A stretch of 64,000 nucleotides of DNA from Veillonella ratti (lineage in GTDB: Bacteria; Bacillota; Negativicutes; Veillonellales; Veillonellaceae): positions 92,157 to 156,156 of the forward strand of contig NZ_RQUX01000003.1 in assembly GCF_003992115.1 (NCBI RefSeq). The letters are read 5' to 3'. Of the stretch, positions 19,785 through 28,789 are shown piece after piece. Each line of letters opens with the position of its first letter. The first letter of the stretch is position 1. The notes under the pieces are model-generated. The model was given only the letters and a program-made list of their open reading frames with translations, was not told where the DNA came from and did not search any database. Made by a program: the position numbers and the translations under genes.

Positions 19785-19794
19785 GCCTGACTCC

Positions 19795-20412
19795 TTATCG
19801 TTTAAAATCCGGATGAGCCGCCCGATAGTCAGCCATAAGACCTTCCAGAGCCACCCTGACTTTATCATTTAATTCGGCAATGGCTTCCGGTGTAGGTTTT
19901 GCTTTCGCTACGGGAATCGGTTTACCGATTACGGCCGCCACTTGACCGCGTTTCATCTGATACGATCCCATAATAGCCACCGGCACTACAGGCACACCCG
20001 TACGAAGCGCCATCGAAGCTACGCCGTCATGGAATCGGCCCAACGTATTATCCTTCTTTTGCCGGGTTCCTTCCGGAAAAATGCCGAGCACTAAATTATT
20101 CTTCAATAATCCCATAGCATGGCGAATGGCGATTTTATCCACGCCGCCACGTTTTAAAGGAAACGCGCCCAACCAGCGACAAAAGAAATTGGAAATCGGA
20201 TTTTTAAATAATTCTTCTTTGGCCATAAAGCTTACATGGCGCGGCAGGGCACGCCCTACGATACACGGATCGTTGTTGCTCTTATGATTGGGAGCCACAA
20301 TGACCGGCCCTTCTTTCGGGAAGTTTTCACGACCTACCACATCCGCTTTATAAATCCAACCATATACGACTTCAAAAGCCGAGCGCCATAAACATTCTGA
20401 AACTTTATCCAT
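19795..20412 (-). CDS. plsC: 1-acyl-sn-glycerol-3-phosphate acyltransferase
   Basis: Second acylation of G3P to phosphatidic acid. The catalytic HX4D motif is NHKSNNDP (H43, D48) and the substrate-binding motif is FPEGTRQKKD (about 114-123). The 205-residue length fits the short Firmicutes type. It lies between cmk and ispH, and its stop codon overlaps the ispH ribosome binding site. Confidence 0.95.
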   Translation of the reverse strand: MDKVSECLWRSAFEVVYGWIYKADVVGRENFPKEGPVIVAPNHKSNNDPCIVGRALPRHVSFMAKEELFKNPISNFFCRWLGAFPLKRGGVDKIAIRHAMGLLKNNLVLGIFPEGTRQKKDNTLGRFHDGVASMALRTGVPVVPVAIMGSYQMKRGQVAAVIGKPIPVAKAKPTPEAIAELNDKVRVALEGLMADYRAAHPDFKR

Positions 20413-20426
20413 GAATACGCTCTCCT

Positions 20427-21101
20427 TTACTTTTCTGTTGCCGTAATCAATTGTACCATACGAGCAGCGGTTTCATCAAAAGATAAATTATCAGAATTGA
20501 TAACTATCGCTTCCGGTACACATACAAGGGGTGATTCTTTGCGATTCGTATCCATTTCATCGCGTGCCATAACACTTTCTTTAATCGTATCCAAGGATAC
20601 GGACTCTTTATCCGGCGTTTCCAACCAGCGTCGTTTGGCGCGAGCTTCTACGGATGCCGTCAAATAAATTTTTAATTCCGCGTTAGGTAAAACCACCGAC
20701 CCGATATCACGGCCGTCTAATATAACACCCCCTGCACTGGCCATGGCACGTTGCTGTGCCACTAAAAAGTCGCGAACAGCCTTAATGGCTGCAATTTGTG
20801 ATACGGCACCGTTTACCTCTTGCGTGCGAATTAAGGACGTTACATCCTCACCATTCACAAACACCTTGAAAGCATCTTCGGTAGGTTCCATGCGTAGCGA
20901 CAAGTCAGGCAATAAAGCTGCTACCGCCGCCTCATCGGTGGGATTCACGCCGGCTTTTAAAACAGCCCACGTAACGGCCCGGTACATAGCCCCCGTATCA
21001 ATATATAAATAGCCAAGCTGTTTGGCTACGGCTTTAGAAATACTACTTTTACCGGCCCCCGCAGGACCGTCAACAGCTACCGCAATACGCTGTTTACTCA
21101 T
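20427..21101 (-). CDS. cmk: Cytidylate kinase
   Basis: Phosphorylates CMP and dCMP. The P-loop DGPAGAGKSS lies at about residues 10-19 of the chosen start, and DGRDIGSVVLPNAELKIYL holds the CMP-binding aspartate/arginine. The ATG at 21101 (protein MSKQRIAVAVDG, 224 residues) has GAGAGGAG 7 bases upstream and fits family length; a longer reading to 21218 would overlap the flavoprotein gene by ~90 bases. It lies upstream of plsC and ispH, the same set that follows cmk in many Firmicutes. Confidence 0.95.
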   Translation of the reverse strand: MSKQRIAVAVDGPAGAGKSSISKAVAKQLGYLYIDTGAMYRAVTWAVLKAGVNPTDEAAVAALLPDLSLRMEPTEDAFKVFVNGEDVTSLIRTQEVNGAVSQIAAIKAVRDFLVAQQRAMASAGGVILDGRDIGSVVLPNAELKIYLTASVEARAKRRWLETPDKESVSLDTIKESVMARDEMDTNRKESPLVCVPEAIVINSDNLSFDETAARMVQLITATEK

Positions 21102-21126
21102 CAAAAAACTCCTCTCCATAATATGC

Positions 21127-22380
21127 TTAGTCGGCTGCTTCACCGTGTACGGCATGCTGTGCCGCCACATAGCCGGTGGCAAACGCCGCCTGCAAATTGA
21201 AGCCCCCCGTAAAAGCATCTATATCCAATACTTCACCGGCACCGTAAAGTCCTGCAATCAATTTAGATTCCATTGTTTTCGGTACAAATTCCTTAACCGA
21301 AATGCCCCCCGCCGTTACAATGGCTTCCGCAATAGGTCGCATCTGTTTAAACGTCAAAGGCATATGTTGTAACACGTGAACCAAGCGTTGGCGCTCTTCA
21401 CGGCTGATTTGATTAATAAATTTATCCGGCGTAAGATTCGCTAACTCTATAATAACAGGAATTAAGCGTTGTGGTAAGAGGTCTTTTAAACCATTTGCCA
21501 ATTGTTTTTTGGAATAGGTCACAAAATCTCGCTGCACACGCTGATCCAGCTGCTCCACGGTCAGCGCCGGTTTCAAGTTAATTTCGAGTCGAATAGGACC
21601 TACATTCTTTTTCTTCATTAGCTTACCTACCGTATGACTCAAAGATAATACGATTGGACCGGTAATGCCAAAATGAGTAAACATCATTTCACCGAATTGT
21701 TTAGCCTGCACTTTATCTTTAGCCACAGCCGACAATTCCACATTACGAAGACTTAAACCCATTAAATCTTTAACCCACGCTTCCTTCGTCTCCAAAGGTA
21801 CCAATGACGGACGTAAATCCGTCACCGTATGGCCCACCTCTTTGGCCATAGCATAGCCGTCACCGGTAGAACCGGTAAGCGGATAGGATAAACCGCCCGT
21901 AGCCAGAATAACGGCATCGCCATAATAAGTTTCTTTATCGGTAACCACGCCTTGAACCTTATTGTCTTTTACAATAATATGCTTAACAGCTTCATTTAAA
22001 TGTAAAATGCCGCCATAACCTTTATACACTCGCATAAACATATCGCGCACTTCAAGCGCCAAATCGGACACCGGAAAAACGCGGCCACCGCGCTCAACTT
22101 TAGTGGCGAGCTTCCATTCATGGAGTAAATCCAATAAATCGCGATTATCAAACTGCTGATAGGTACTCATGAGGAACTTGCCATTCCCCGGTGTTTTCGC
22201 GATAAAATCACTGATAGGCGCATCATTGGTAATATTACAGCGGCCTTTGCCGGTAATGCCCATCTTTTTACCTATCATGTTCATTTTTTCAATCAGGGTC
22301 ACCTTAGCGCCTTCACGAGCAGCAATAGTAGCTGCCATAAGACCGGCTGCACCGGCTCCCACTACAATGATATGTTTCAT
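21127..22380 (-). CDS. HI0933-family (BaiN/YhiN-like) FAD-dependent oxidoreductase
   Basis: Flavoprotein of unknown substrate. The N-terminal dinucleotide-binding motif VGAGAAGLMAA is at residues 6-16. The family motif KKMGITGKGRCNITN is at about 38-52, and the C-terminal FAD motif GEVLDIDAFTGGFNLQAAFATG near 382-403. Length 417 is normal. One relative reduces bile-acid intermediates, but most members are uncharacterised. The start overlaps the rluB stop (ATGA). Confidence 0.9.
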   Translation of the reverse strand: MKHIIVVGAGAAGLMAATIAAREGAKVTLIEKMNMIGKKMGITGKGRCNITNDAPISDFIAKTPGNGKFLMSTYQQFDNRDLLDLLHEWKLATKVERGGRVFPVSDLALEVRDMFMRVYKGYGGILHLNEAVKHIIVKDNKVQGVVTDKETYYGDAVILATGGLSYPLTGSTGDGYAMAKEVGHTVTDLRPSLVPLETKEAWVKDLMGLSLRNVELSAVAKDKVQAKQFGEMMFTHFGITGPIVLSLSHTVGKLMKKKNVGPIRLEINLKPALTVEQLDQRVQRDFVTYSKKQLANGLKDLLPQRLIPVIIELANLTPDKFINQISREERQRLVHVLQHMPLTFKQMRPIAEAIVTAGGISVKEFVPKTMESKLIAGLYGAGEVLDIDAFTGGFNLQAAFATGYVAAQHAVHGEAAD

Positions 22381-23231
22381 GGTCGACCTCCGCCGGAACG
22401 ACGTTTAGCACCACGCACCGCGCCGTTGCGACCGAACTGTTTTTTATTGTCTTTCGCCGGCATTTTTCGACCTTTAGCGCCGTCGCCGGTTCCTTTGCCG
22501 AACGGTAATTTGCAAAGTGCTTTTAACTGACGCAGCTCTTCCCCCGTAAGTTTACGATAAGCACCGCGTTTTACTCCGGCTAAGGTAAGACCGCCGTAAG
22601 CAATGCGTTTCAAGTTGTACACACTATATTTAAAATGCTCAAACATGCGGCGCACTTGACGATTACGACCTTCATGAATCGTAATTTCTATAAGCGACGT
22701 ATTCGTCTTGGCGTCAAAACCATAATCCACAATTTCCGCCGGCAACGTAGGACCATCTTCTAAAGTAATACCCGAACTCAATGCCTCCAAATGCTCGTCC
22801 AAAACACGACCTTTGATTTTCACTTCATAGGTCTTGGTCACACCTTGTGACGGATGCATCAAAGCCTGAGCCAAAGCACCGTCATTGGTGAATAACAACA
22901 AACCTTCCGTGTTGTAGTCAAGGCGACCTACCGGATATACACGGTTCTTAATGTCTTTCAAATAATCCATTACCGTAGCGCGTCCCTGCGGATCACCCAC
23001 CGAAGTAATGCTACCTTTCGGCTTGTTAAAAATATAATATTCCAATGCTTCCGGTTCAATGCGTTGTCCGTCAATTTTAACGCGGTCCACGGCTGGATTA
23101 ATTTTAACCCCCAATTCCGTAACCTGACGACCGTTCACCTGTACCTTCCCGGCCACGATTAATTCTTCTGCCTTGCGCCTTGATGCATAACCGCAGCGAC
23201 TGATATATTTTTGCAAACGTTCTTGTTCCAT
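22377..23231 (-). CDS. rluB: 23S rRNA pseudouridine synthase (RsuA/RluB family)
   Basis: Modifies a uridine near the peptidyl-transferase centre of 23S rRNA. An S4 RNA-binding domain (LQKYISRCGYASRRKAEELI) opens the protein, followed by the synthase domain with the catalytic aspartate block GRLDYNTEGLLLFTNDG near 110-126. The ATG at 23231 is chosen because it follows AAAGGAG and starts at the S4 domain. A basic Arg/Lys/Gly-rich tail of ~40 residues follows the catalytic domain and could bind RNA (inference). It follows scpB by 16 bases, the usual scpA-scpB-rluB order. Confidence 0.94.
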   Translation of the reverse strand: MEQERLQKYISRCGYASRRKAEELIVAGKVQVNGRQVTELGVKINPAVDRVKIDGQRIEPEALEYYIFNKPKGSITSVGDPQGRATVMDYLKDIKNRVYPVGRLDYNTEGLLLFTNDGALAQALMHPSQGVTKTYEVKIKGRVLDEHLEALSSGITLEDGPTLPAEIVDYGFDAKTNTSLIEITIHEGRNRQVRRMFEHFKYSVYNLKRIAYGGLTLAGVKRGAYRKLTGEELRQLKALCKLPFGKGTGDGAKGRKMPAKDNKKQFGRNGAVRGAKRRSGGGRP

Positions 23232-23247
23232 AGTCTGCTCCTTTCCC

Positions 23248-23901
23248 TTATTCCATGATTTCATGAGCTTCATGAGCCTCAATCGTATTATTACTTTCAC
23301 CCTCAATTACCGGACTTTTATGGTCTTCGTCGGCCTCAATAGTGTTACTTCTTTCAGCGGTAACTGCCACACCGTTATCGACGGCTACTTCACGTTTTAA
23401 GGTCTCCACCGATTCTATGCCGACACTGCGTAAAAATGTATCGGTCGTTCCGTACAATACAGGCCGGCCAATGCTTTCCTTACGACCCAGTTCCATAACT
23501 AAATCGCGGCTCACTAAATGCTTTAAAACTTTTTCACAATTCACACCGCGCACTTCTTCAATTTCACTTTTCGTAACCGGCTGCTTAAAGGCAATAACCG
23601 CCAAGGTTTCCATCGCTGCCGGTGACAAGCGGTCTTCCCGTTGGCGAATCTTACTCACATATTCACTGCTCTCCGGCGCACTGACAAGCTCGGCTCCAAC
23701 GCCGCTTACTTTTAAACGGAGGCCACGTTTATCAACCACCAGCTGATTGGCATATTGCTCCAATAACGCTTCGGCCTCTTCCGTTGCACAATCAAATAGT
23801 TCGCCAAGCAGTGCGATAGGCACCGGTTTGGCTGCGGAAAAAAGAACTGCTTCCAAATGGGCGAGCAGCGATGTATCGCTTGGCTGATTCACATCTGTCA
23901 T
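23248..23901 (-). CDS. scpB: Segregation and condensation protein B
   Basis: Kleisin-associated partner of SMC and ScpA in chromosome condensation. Two winged-helix domains span ~12-175: the LEAVLFSAAKPVP start and the block ETLAVIAFKQPVTKSEIEEVRG are diagnostic. After residue ~175 there is an acidic tail containing two imperfect copies of an NTIEA(D/H)E unit, which is not part of the family core. Confidence 0.93.
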   Translation of the reverse strand: MTDVNQPSDTSLLAHLEAVLFSAAKPVPIALLGELFDCATEEAEALLEQYANQLVVDKRGLRLKVSGVGAELVSAPESSEYVSKIRQREDRLSPAAMETLAVIAFKQPVTKSEIEEVRGVNCEKVLKHLVSRDLVMELGRKESIGRPVLYGTTDTFLRSVGIESVETLKREVAVDNGVAVTAERSNTIEADEDHKSPVIEGESNNTIEAHEAHEIME

Positions 23902-24022
23902 AGTTTGTTACTCACCTTTCTAACTAATATACGCTTTCTTATGTAATATCTTAATCTAGTCGATTTAATAGCTATTCCTGTATTCAATAGTACGCATAAC
24001 CAAAAATCTATTATAAACTGAA

Positions 24023-24760
24023 CTAGACAATTTCACTGACTAAAGTTACATCCTTTAACGAACCGTCATTAGGGCCTTCCGTCACTGAGTGTATAGTAAA
24101 AATCTGACGCTTCAATAATTCCAAAACAGCTATAAACATAGTCACTTTGGCGGCCCGCACAGTTACCTCATTAAGTAAAGCTACAAAACTGAATCGGCGT
24201 TGTTGTTTGGCCCTCATAAGCAAGGAATCAATCGTATCTTCCAAACTGTAAGCTTCTTTTTCCACCTTTACCTTTGGCGGTTCCGGCACCGTTTCATCCA
24301 CTCGATCAATGCAAGATTTAAATAAACTGTACAATTGGGCAATGTCAAAACGAAATACCGTTTCCTGCCCCCATTGACTCAACGAATCGGGCCGGCTAAA
24401 ACTCTGACTACTCGCCTCTGATCGTTCGGTTAGAGCCTCGGTTAACTCCTTGATTTGCTTATATTCAAGCAAATTAGCCACCAATTCGTCACGGGGATCC
24501 TCTTCTTCTTCCGGATTGAGTGGTGCGTTTCTTGGCAATAGCATGCGGGATTTAATCTGTAACAGCGTAGCCGCCATAACCAAAAACTCACTGCTGTAAT
24601 GAATATCAAAGGTTTGCCATTCTTCGAGCTGCGCCATATATTGCGACGTAATTTCCACAATGGGAATGTCGTAAATATCTATTTTATGTTTTTCTATCAA
24701 ATGGAGTAATAAATCCAATGGCCCTTCAAAAACGGCCAGCTTATACTCATAGGGTTTCAT
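24023..24760 (-). CDS. scpA: Segregation and condensation protein A
   Basis: Kleisin that bridges SMC heads. The family start FEGPLDLLLHLIEKHKIDIYD is visible (two overlapping pieces, residues ~11-31), as is the C-terminal winged helix (FVALLNEVTVRAAKVTMFIAVLELLK). The second of two adjacent ATGs (24760) is preferred: it sits 5 bases from AGGAG, whereas the first is only 2 bases away. First gene of the scpA-scpB-rluB operon. A 121-base gap to scpB holds no clear ORF. Confidence 0.94.
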   Translation of the reverse strand: MKPYEYKLAVFEGPLDLLLHLIEKHKIDIYDIPIVEITSQYMAQLEEWQTFDIHYSSEFLVMAATLLQIKSRMLLPRNAPLNPEEEEDPRDELVANLLEYKQIKELTEALTERSEASSQSFSRPDSLSQWGQETVFRFDIAQLYSLFKSCIDRVDETVPEPPKVKVEKEAYSLEDTIDSLLMRAKQQRRFSFVALLNEVTVRAAKVTMFIAVLELLKRQIFTIHSVTEGPNDGSLKDVTLVSEIV

Positions 24761-24790
24761 CATATCTCCTTACGATTCGGCAAACAAATA

Positions 24791-24811
24791 AGAGGGGTTA
24801 TACGCCCCTCT
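24791..24811 (-). promoter_or_regulatory. GC-rich hairpin in the scpA leader
   Basis: Perfect 7-base stem AGAGGGG/CCCCTCT (24791-24797 with 24805-24811), 30 bases before the scpA start. On the minus strand it is followed by UUAUUUGUUUG, terminator-like but weak. As no minus-strand gene lies upstream, it would act within the scpA leader. Confidence 0.5.
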
Positions 24812-24970
24812 TTATGTTGTCACGAAGTCTCGATAACCTTTTTTTAATTGTATCATAGAAAAATAGCATTTAACAACCGTCAAAGTATGTAAAAAAGCAT
24901 ATTAAACCTTGTATTTTTACTATATTTCTGCTATCGTATTGATGTTATTATAATATAAAGGAAATGCGTT

Positions 24971-26797
24971 ATGAAAACTCTTATATCATGGTGGCGCAAT
25001 GCCGTCGTTCAGGCAATTTTGTGGTGTGTCCTCATCTTTGCCGCTTTTTATTTTATTTACGAACCTATTGCCTTTGGCTTTGATTGGGAAGATATTCTTT
25101 TGTTATCCCTCCCCTTGTTATTGGGGCTGGCCATTTTCCAGCAACTTATGCGCAGTACTTTATGGCATCGGGCCTTCTTGGGGCATGGCCTTTTGGGCAT
25201 TGCCTGGGCTTTAACCTATCCTTTGTTGTACCATTGGTCCTATACCAAGCCCTTTTATTTTTACGAATTCTTCCCAGATTTCTTATTTGGCTTTCTACTC
25301 TTTGTAGGACTCAGCTTACTCCACTATTTCATGGTGCACCATCTGCCATACCGCCGTTCTTTGAGCATCCTTATTGCACTCATCCAGTGGCTTTTGTCTT
25401 TGATTCCGCTAATTCAAATCGGCTACTATATTAACACGTGGCATTGTTTGACGCCGGCCACCTTAATGGCCCTGTATCAAACAAATCCGGAGGAAGCTTT
25501 CGGCTTTTTAAAAAGCTCCGCCGGCATTCCCGGCTTAATCGGCATCGGCAATGTACTCTTATTCCTGTTTTACTACTGGTCAAACCAGGGGATGAACCGC
25601 TTGTCCCGTCGCGATATGATGACAAGATTGCGTTTAGGCGTACTCAGCATTGCCTGTCTTGCCTGTGTAATCTACTTGCCCTTTGGTTTTATGAAAACAG
25701 ACATTGTTAAAAACTGGACTGATGTAGCTACATATATGAAAGAGTTACAACAATACAGCGACAAACATCACGAAATCTACAATGACTTACATCTCGAAAC
25801 AGACGAAACCGCTGCCACCGGGGCGCCGGGTACTATAATCCTCGTTATCGGCGAATCAGCTTCGCGCAATTACATGAAAGTCTACAATCCAAGCTTTGCT
25901 TACGATGATACACCTTGGCAAAGCGAAATGGCGGCCTCAAATCCAGATTTTATCTTCTTTAAAAACGCCTATTCGTCTTATGTACAAACAGTACCTACCT
26001 TAGAACGGGCTCTTACAGAACGCAATCAATACGATGATAAGCCGTTCTTGGATTCTGCCAATATTCTCGATGTGGCTAAAAAAGCCGGTTACTACACGAG
26101 TTGGTTTAGCAACCAAGGCGTTTACGGCGAATACGATACGGCTATCTCCTTAATTGCCAAAACGGCAGACAGACCTTTATGGGCTCATGAAGCATATATG
26201 TTCTCCGATAAGTACGACGGTGTTATTTTGCCGCTACTCCAACAAGTAGAACCGTATAAAAATAACTTTATTGTCATTCATATCATGGGCAGTCATATTT
26301 ATTATAATGACCGTTATCCTCATGAATTCAGTAAATGGAAAGTCGGCGAAGTGCCGAAAGGCAAAGAAGCTTATGCCAACAGCCAACTTTATACGGATTG
26401 GGTATTACAGCAAATTTATACCTATGCCAAGGATCACTTAAATCTACAGGCCATGATTTATTTCTCCGACCACGGGGAAAGCCTCAATTATTCCCACAAT
26501 CCGGATATTTTTGATTTCGACATGGCCCGCATTCCTCTATGGGTTTACTTATCGCCAACCTACGAAGAAGCTTATCCGGAAACAACGGCTATTCTGCGTG
26601 ACCATGAAAACAAATATTTCACCAATGATTTACTCTACGACTTAGTATCCGGTATCTTACAGGCACCGACTAATCGTTATGATCGGACCAGAGACTTCTC
26701 TAATCCGAACTATCGCTTCAACAAGTATAATTTAACGACGCTTTTAGGTCAGGAACCATTAACCAATGACCCGGAAGCAGCCGCACCGGAGCGATAA
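24971..26797 (+). CDS. Phosphoethanolamine transferase (EptA/CptA-like, sulfatase fold)
   Basis: Inner-membrane enzyme that transfers phosphoethanolamine to LPS or another envelope glycan. About five hydrophobic segments fill residues 8-240; the periplasmic alkaline-phosphatase-like domain follows. Metal-site motifs are VIGESASRNYMKVY (about 293-306), the nucleophile region QTVPTLERAL (~338-347) and YFSDHGES (~498-505). The 608-residue length fits the family. Which threonine is the nucleophile, and whether lipid A or core is the acceptor, cannot be told. Plus-strand, single gene, divergent from scpA, with TATAAT about 20 bases upstream of the start and a bidirectional terminator after. Confidence 0.88.
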   Translation: MKTLISWWRNAVVQAILWCVLIFAAFYFIYEPIAFGFDWEDILLLSLPLLLGLAIFQQLMRSTLWHRAFLGHGLLGIAWALTYPLLYHWSYTKPFYFYEFFPDFLFGFLLFVGLSLLHYFMVHHLPYRRSLSILIALIQWLLSLIPLIQIGYYINTWHCLTPATLMALYQTNPEEAFGFLKSSAGIPGLIGIGNVLLFLFYYWSNQGMNRLSRRDMMTRLRLGVLSIACLACVIYLPFGFMKTDIVKNWTDVATYMKELQQYSDKHHEIYNDLHLETDETAATGAPGTIILVIGESASRNYMKVYNPSFAYDDTPWQSEMAASNPDFIFFKNAYSSYVQTVPTLERALTERNQYDDKPFLDSANILDVAKKAGYYTSWFSNQGVYGEYDTAISLIAKTADRPLWAHEAYMFSDKYDGVILPLLQQVEPYKNNFIVIHIMGSHIYYNDRYPHEFSKWKVGEVPKGKEAYANSQLYTDWVLQQIYTYAKDHLNLQAMIYFSDHGESLNYSHNPDIFDFDMARIPLWVYLSPTYEEAYPETTAILRDHENKYFTNDLLYDLVSGILQAPTNRYDRTRDFSNPNYRFNKYNLTTLLGQEPLTNDPEAAAPER

Positions 26798-26840
26798 CAG
26801 TCCAAGTTTAATTCGAAGCGAATAAAAACAAAAACACACA

Positions 26841-26881
26841 AAAAGCGAGTCCCCCATCAGAAGCGGGACTCGCTTTTATTT
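26841..26881. terminator. Bidirectional terminator
   Basis: Perfect 13-base inverted repeat (26841-26853 with 26865-26877), with a U-rich tail on both strands. Separates the convergent phosphoethanolamine transferase and GNAT genes. Confidence 0.9.
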
Positions 26882-26906
26882 AAGTTACTATTTTGGTCGG
26901 TATTGA

Positions 26907-27359
26907 TTAAACTAAAGGTAATGATAAATGTACAACCGTACGAACCGGTTTTTTCACATTCCGGTCAGTGCTCTTAAAGCCCAAGGCTTTGTATAATTCT
27001 TTGGCACTTTCCATGCTAGGCAAGGAATCCAATAGAAGCGTCTTATAACCTTTTTCTTTAGCTTCTTCTACAAGAATGTGAGCAATATTCATACCGAGGC
27101 CGGTACGACGAAATTCAGGGCGTACATAAAGGCGCTTCATTTCAGCGGTTTCATAGTTAACATGGCGTAAAGCTACGCAGCCGGCCGGTACATCATCTAC
27201 AAAGGCAATGTATAACGCTTCACGGTCGCCTTTATACTTTTCTTCCAAGCCTTCAAATTCTTTCACATTGGCAGCAACACCTAAGGAACGTACATAATCA
27301 ACAAATAGTTTCTTTACTTCATCAATATACTCATGACCATCACGAAGTTCAAAATTCAT
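26907..27359 (-). CDS. GNAT family N-acetyltransferase
   Basis: 150 residues when started at the ATG at 27359, which follows AAAGGAGG. The acetyl-CoA-binding stretch is RPEFRRTGLGMNIAHILVEEA (two overlapping pieces, ~78-98), containing the R/Q-x-x-G-x-G/A motif. The preceding strand ETAEMKRLYVRP is typical of the family. A longer reading to 27494 would run into the tRNA operon terminator and is rejected. Substrate unknown; single-gene unit. Confidence 0.88.
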   Translation of the reverse strand: MNFELRDGHEYIDEVKKLFVDYVRSLGVAANVKEFEGLEEKYKGDREALYIAFVDDVPAGCVALRHVNYETAEMKRLYVRPEFRRTGLGMNIAHILVEEAKEKGYKTLLLDSLPSMESAKELYKALGFKSTDRNVKKPVRTVVHLSLPLV

Positions 27360-27470
27360 ACGAAATCCTCCTTTAGCTATACCATAGTATGTATCTGTAC
27401 CAAAATATACATGATTAATTACTCTAAATATATAGTTCGCTATAGGAGGAAAAAAGTCCTTCTTTATTTG

Positions 27471-27502
27471 AAAAAAAATAGACTGAATTTTCATTCAGTC
27501 TA
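27471..27502 (-). terminator. Terminator of the tRNA operon
   Basis: Perfect 10-base stem (27479-27488 with 27493-27502) and a run of eight U residues on the minus strand, directly after tRNA-Leu. Confidence 0.95.
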
Positions 27503-27504
27503 AA

Positions 27505-27593
27505 TGGTGCCGAGGACCGGAATCGAACCGGTACGGTTGTCTCCAACCGACGGATTTTAAGTCCGTTGCGTCTGCCTGTTCCGCCACCCCGGC
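27505..27593 (-). tRNA. tRNA-Leu (anticodon TAA)
   Basis: 89 nt with encoded CCA. Acceptor stem GCCGGGG pairs with CCTCGGC; a long variable arm (class II) is present, and the anticodon loop ACTTAAAATC gives TAA. Discriminator base A. Confidence 0.97.
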
Positions 27594-27608
27594 ATGGGTG
27601 GAAAAATA

Positions 27609-27683
<75 letters not shown>

Positions 27684-27690
27684 AAATAAA

Positions 27691-27765
27691 TGGAGCGGAA
27701 AACGAGATTCGAACTCGCGACCCCCGCCTTGGCAAGGCGGTGCTCTACCACTGAGCTATTTCCGC
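27691..27765 (-). tRNA. tRNA-Gly (anticodon GCC)
   Basis: Acceptor GCGGAAA pairs with TTTCCGC; the loop TTGCCAA gives GCC. Discriminator U; CCA encoded. Confidence 0.97.
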
Positions 27766-27770
27766 ATAAA

Positions 27771-27846
27771 TGGTGCCCCAGGACAGAATCGAACTGTCGA
27801 CACAAGGATTTTCAGTCCTTTGCTCTACCGACTGAGCTACCGGGGC
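27771..27846 (-). tRNA. tRNA-Phe (anticodon GAA)
   Basis: 76 nt. Acceptor GCCCCGG; the anticodon loop CTGAAAA gives GAA. Discriminator A; CCA encoded. Confidence 0.97.
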
Positions 27847-27851
27847 GAACG

Positions 27852-27927
27852 TGGCGACCCCGATCAGATTTGAACTGACGATCTTCGCCGTGACAGGGCG
27901 ACATGTTAACCGCTACACCACGGGGCC
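27852..27927 (-). tRNA. tRNA-Asp (anticodon GTC)
   Basis: 76 nt. Acceptor GGCCCCG pairs with CGGGGTC; the anticodon loop CTGTCAC gives GTC. Discriminator G; CCA encoded. First tRNA of the operon. Confidence 0.97.
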
Positions 27928-27944
27928 GTATACGTTACTTTGTT

Positions 27945-27973
27945 ATTATAGGGGTTTCAGCAACAATTGTCAA
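27945..27973 (-). promoter_or_regulatory. Consensus promoter of the five-tRNA operon
   Basis: Perfect TTGACA (27968-27973), 17-base spacer, perfect TATAAT (27945-27950), reading into tRNA-Asp. Confidence 0.93.
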
Positions 27974-28100
27974 GCAACTTTTTGAAAAGTTTTTACATGC
28001 TTTTGACTGTTTCATTACTTTCGCCGCCCTTAGCAACGAAAATTATTCTACCATTTTTCAGGTGGCTTTGTCTAGTATAAATTTAATATTTTATTTCAAT

Positions 28101-28712
28101 TTAATTAAATTCTTTCAAAGGCTGTAAAAATGGGTTATGAGCCAACTCTTCTTTAATCGTTGTATCCTCTGCATGACCGGGATGAACGATTAAATCGGGG
28201 TTCCATGTCATAATTTGGCGAAGCGAAGATTTAAGCACCGCATCATCCCCATTATAGTTATTCGTAGCCCCTACTGAATTTTTAAACAAAGTGTCGCCGG
28301 TAAACAAATGTTGTCCCCACTGTATAATAACGCTTCCTTTGCTGTGTCCCGGCGTTTCGTGCACATAGAGGTCAAATACCCCGAGGTTAAGAATTCCTTC
28401 CTTTAAGGGCAAATACGGGGACTGAAAGAGGCCTTTATAGGCCGATGGAATCCGCCGTTTGGCATGTAGCAATTCATCATCCCCGGGATGCATATATAAA
28501 GGAACGGGACGTTCTTTCAAAACTCCGTCAACGGCACACACATGATCGCAGTGACCATGTGTGAGTACAACGCCTTTAAGATCCGCTTCCCCTACCATTT
28601 CAAGGACTTTATGAGCATGAAAGCCCGGATCTATGATAAGCGCCTGGCCGGCCTCTTTTAAAACATAACAATTTGCCTTATATAAGCCTAAAGGCTGTTT
28701 TAAAATTTCCAT
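28101..28712 (-). CDS. Metallo-beta-lactamase-fold hydrolase (glyoxalase II-like)
   Basis: 203 residues with the zinc motif THGHCDH (about 52-58), a TPGHSKGS block near 120-127 with the third ligand histidine, and FTGDTLF near 136-142 with the bridging aspartate; a final histidine appears in HPGHAEDTT. This is the YcbL/hydroxyacylglutathione-hydrolase-like subgroup without the C-terminal glutathione domain, so thioester or other small substrates are possible. Located between the tRNA operon and trkH, with GGAGG before the start. Confidence 0.85.
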   Translation of the reverse strand: MEILKQPLGLYKANCYVLKEAGQALIIDPGFHAHKVLEMVGEADLKGVVLTHGHCDHVCAVDGVLKERPVPLYMHPGDDELLHAKRRIPSAYKGLFQSPYLPLKEGILNLGVFDLYVHETPGHSKGSVIIQWGQHLFTGDTLFKNSVGATNNYNGDDAVLKSSLRQIMTWNPDLIVHPGHAEDTTIKEELAHNPFLQPLKEFN

Positions 28713-28789
28713 AAAGTCCTCCTATCCAAGTCATACGTTGAGCCTTCTATTATGGCTATTAATCACCAGTGAGTAAAAATGTTAAGGTA

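Noticed and set aside
27360..27494. N-terminal extension of the GNAT gene
   Set aside because: Would begin within the tRNA operon terminator; the ATG at 27359 has the only good ribosome binding site.
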